A stretch of 64,000 nucleotides of DNA from Apus apus. Taxonomy: Eukaryota; Chordata; Aves; Apodiformes; Apodidae. The notes under the pieces were generated by a model. The model had not been told where the DNA came from. It made no database searches and saw only the letters and a program-made list of their open reading frames with translations. Position numbers and translations under genes: made by a program. Where the stretch lies: assembly GCF_020740795.1 (NCBI RefSeq), contig NC_067312.1, positions 59,706,405 through 59,770,404 of the forward strand. The letters are read 5' to 3'. The first letter of the stretch is position 1. Every line of letters starts with the position of its first letter. Of this stretch, positions 62,101 through 64,000 are shown piece by piece.

Positions 62101-64000
62101 TACAGCACTGTAAAACAGCTGTCAAAAAAAAAAATATCCCCAAAGCTCCCAAATTTTGTATGAAAAGTGTTATTTGGATTCCTGTCCACATGGACACTTA
62201 ACGTTAGGTAACCGCAGTAAACTTCATGGTATCCAGTTTATTAGAGTGCTTTAAAAATTATGAACAGTCAGCTCTGAGAGAGGTCAGATCTGTGGTTCCA
62301 GAAAGTCAAGGTATTTCAGACACAGCCTCAGAGCACTAAATTGTTTATCCTGTCTTAAAATTATCTTCTGTATATGGTGAGGTGCTATTCAATCCCACTG
62401 CATCATTTAGAGAAAACTAAGTCTATACTGATATTGAACTTATACTGGTATGTGCCAGCACTTGTCCAAGTAAGAACTTGACAATTAACGTTTGTCAGCC
62501 TCTGTAATTCAAACAAACTCAGAAAGCTGCTTAAGAAAAAAAAAAAACAAATCAAGCAAACACCACCACAAAAAACCCCCACTTTGAACTTTTTTTCAGG
62601 ACAGTTTTTGTTATCCTTTTAACACCTGTAAGAGCGTAACTTCACTTTCTTAGTATACATACACACCAGAGTAGAATACAGGTTTGATTCATTTCAGTGG
62701 GAAAACCAGATGACCTTGACAAAAAAAAATAGACAGATGCTTTCCAGAGAAATATTTAAATAAACTTCAGAAAAACATGAAAGCTTTACAGTTGCTGCAG
62801 CCCTGTTGAGTTTCTTAGCTAGTGATAACAATATTGATTGTAGCTTCTCCTTTGACACTTTGCTAATGATCTTAAAATATTTTAAAGTAAGTTATGTATG
62901 TTTCAATGGACTATTTTATTTGATCCCATTCTATCTGGAAAACACATATTTCAAGTCTGAGCAAATGACAACTTTGAACGTTAGTTAGAATGTTTAATTA
63001 ACCCTAATTTGCAATTTCGGCATGAACCATAGAAAGATTTCCTGACCTATCATTTGCAGAGGACAATGTATCTTTTCTCACCTGGCCTGGGCCTGCAAAG
63101 TACTGATCTGTTTCTACTTTCCCTCGGATCTGAATGCTGGTCAGGAGCCTATCTGTTTGTGTTATAATGGTTAAATTAAGGCCTGTTGCCCACAGCTGAA
63201 TCTCTCGTGTGCTCACAGATGCCTTTGATTAAAGGAGTATGCTACGGAGCCCTGATTTCCATTGTGAAGCCCTGTGTCATCCAAATAATCTGACTCCACA
63301 CAACTGGATGCAAGAGTGAATGTTCACATATAAGCACAAAACCAGCAAACAATAAACCAGCATACGGAACCAATAACCTAAGAATCGCCTGCCCTTATTC
63401 ATAGTTCCCTGCCCTTACCCTTTCTGAGCAGAATCCAAGTAGTCCTGGTGATTTTAATGAGATTACTCATTCAGTGGAAAGCAAATAATTATACAGAAAG
63501 AATGAGAGATTGTCTCATAAGTCACAGACAGCAAAAGAGGAATGTTTCTTTCTAATAGACATAATTTAACTGAAATGCTTAGAACACACTTTAGAAAACC
63601 AAGTATTTTTTTCTACAAGATTTTAAAAGTTGAGCTATTTAATATTCGGTAAAAGGCACCATTCAATCCCTGCCACACCAATTTACAGTTTGCCAACTTC
63701 AACTGCTTAAGCCATTTGCAAGATGCAAGTGAAAAATTATGTGAAACATTATTGGTTTATTTTAACTGAGTTGTAGAATAATTATTTAGTCAGGGATATT
63801 GTACAAATAAGATCTTGAAGCAGTTCAAGATGGTCTTTTTGTGTACCTTCAGACGTAAGGACAACATAGATGAAGACAACACAAAAATGAAAGGTTTGAG
63901 TGTAGAGAGAATAGCATTTCAAGTAAGAGGTTAGGTAATAAAAAGTAGATAAAAAGGAGTAAAGAAAAAAGGGAAAATAATACACTCACAAAAAACAGGT
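59140..64000. other. Downstream intergenic region
   Basis: No gene supported. By synteny COMMD10 should follow on the + strand, but no exon of it is recognisable here. A (GTTT)n run lies at about 59290-59316. The longest open frame, 145 codons on the minus strand at 61598-62035, has no family resemblance and no splice or promoter support. Confidence 0.6.
59290..59316 (+). repeat. (GTTT)n microsatellite
   Basis: GTTT/TTTG units repeat from 59290 in GGTTTTGTTTGTTTGTTTGT and the bases after it, about 27 bases in all. Confidence 0.85.

Overview
The window is nuclear DNA from a bird. The evidence is split genes with vertebrate splice signals, CR1 retrotransposon tails with the avian ATTCTRTG-type 3' end, a decayed avian-type endogenous retrovirus, and CpG islands in otherwise AT-rich DNA. 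Two protein-coding genes can be read completely, both on the + strand. The order LVRN then ARL14EPL matches human 5q23.1, where AP3S1 lies upstream and COMMD10 downstream; neither flanking gene is recognisable here. This block of human 5q is, to my knowledge, Z-linked in birds, but the sequence itself cannot show that.

Layout: 1-8.4 kb is intergenic, with one short exon-like open stretch on the minus strand. 8.45-9.85 kb is a CpG island holding the promoter and first coding exon of LVRN (laeverin, aminopeptidase Q). LVRN runs from 9001 to 44169 in 20 coding exons that join, with consistent phases, into a 959-residue type II membrane M1 zinc aminopeptidase. All catalytic residues are present: GAMEN, HELGH, the downstream Glu and the catalytic Tyr. 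The exon 5 donor is GC rather than GT. Its introns carry a head-to-tail pair of CR1 copies (13.8-15.1 kb), a 1-kb reverse CR1 (25.6-26.6 kb), a small CR1 tail and an LTR-like fragment.

44.2-56.2 kb separates the genes. It contains a second LTR-like fragment next to an orphan CpG island (49.1-49.8 kb) and a reverse-oriented, broken retroviral pol remnant with one LTR (about 52.8-55.85 kb). ARL14EPL (ARL14 effector protein-like) follows in three coding exons, 56794-59076, encoding 157 residues with a ten-cysteine C-terminal cluster. A small CpG/CCAAT cluster lies 300-650 bases upstream of its start. 59.1-64 kb shows no gene I can support.

The two genes are neighbours by descent rather than parts of one pathway: LVRN trims N-terminal residues of extracellular peptides, and ARL14EPL resembles a cytoplasmic adaptor. 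I found no operon, CRISPR array, RNA gene or new multi-gene system. The points most worth a second look are the GC-AG intron that splits the zinc site, retention of GAMEN where human laeverin has a His substitution, the orphan CpG island, and the rearranged ERV.
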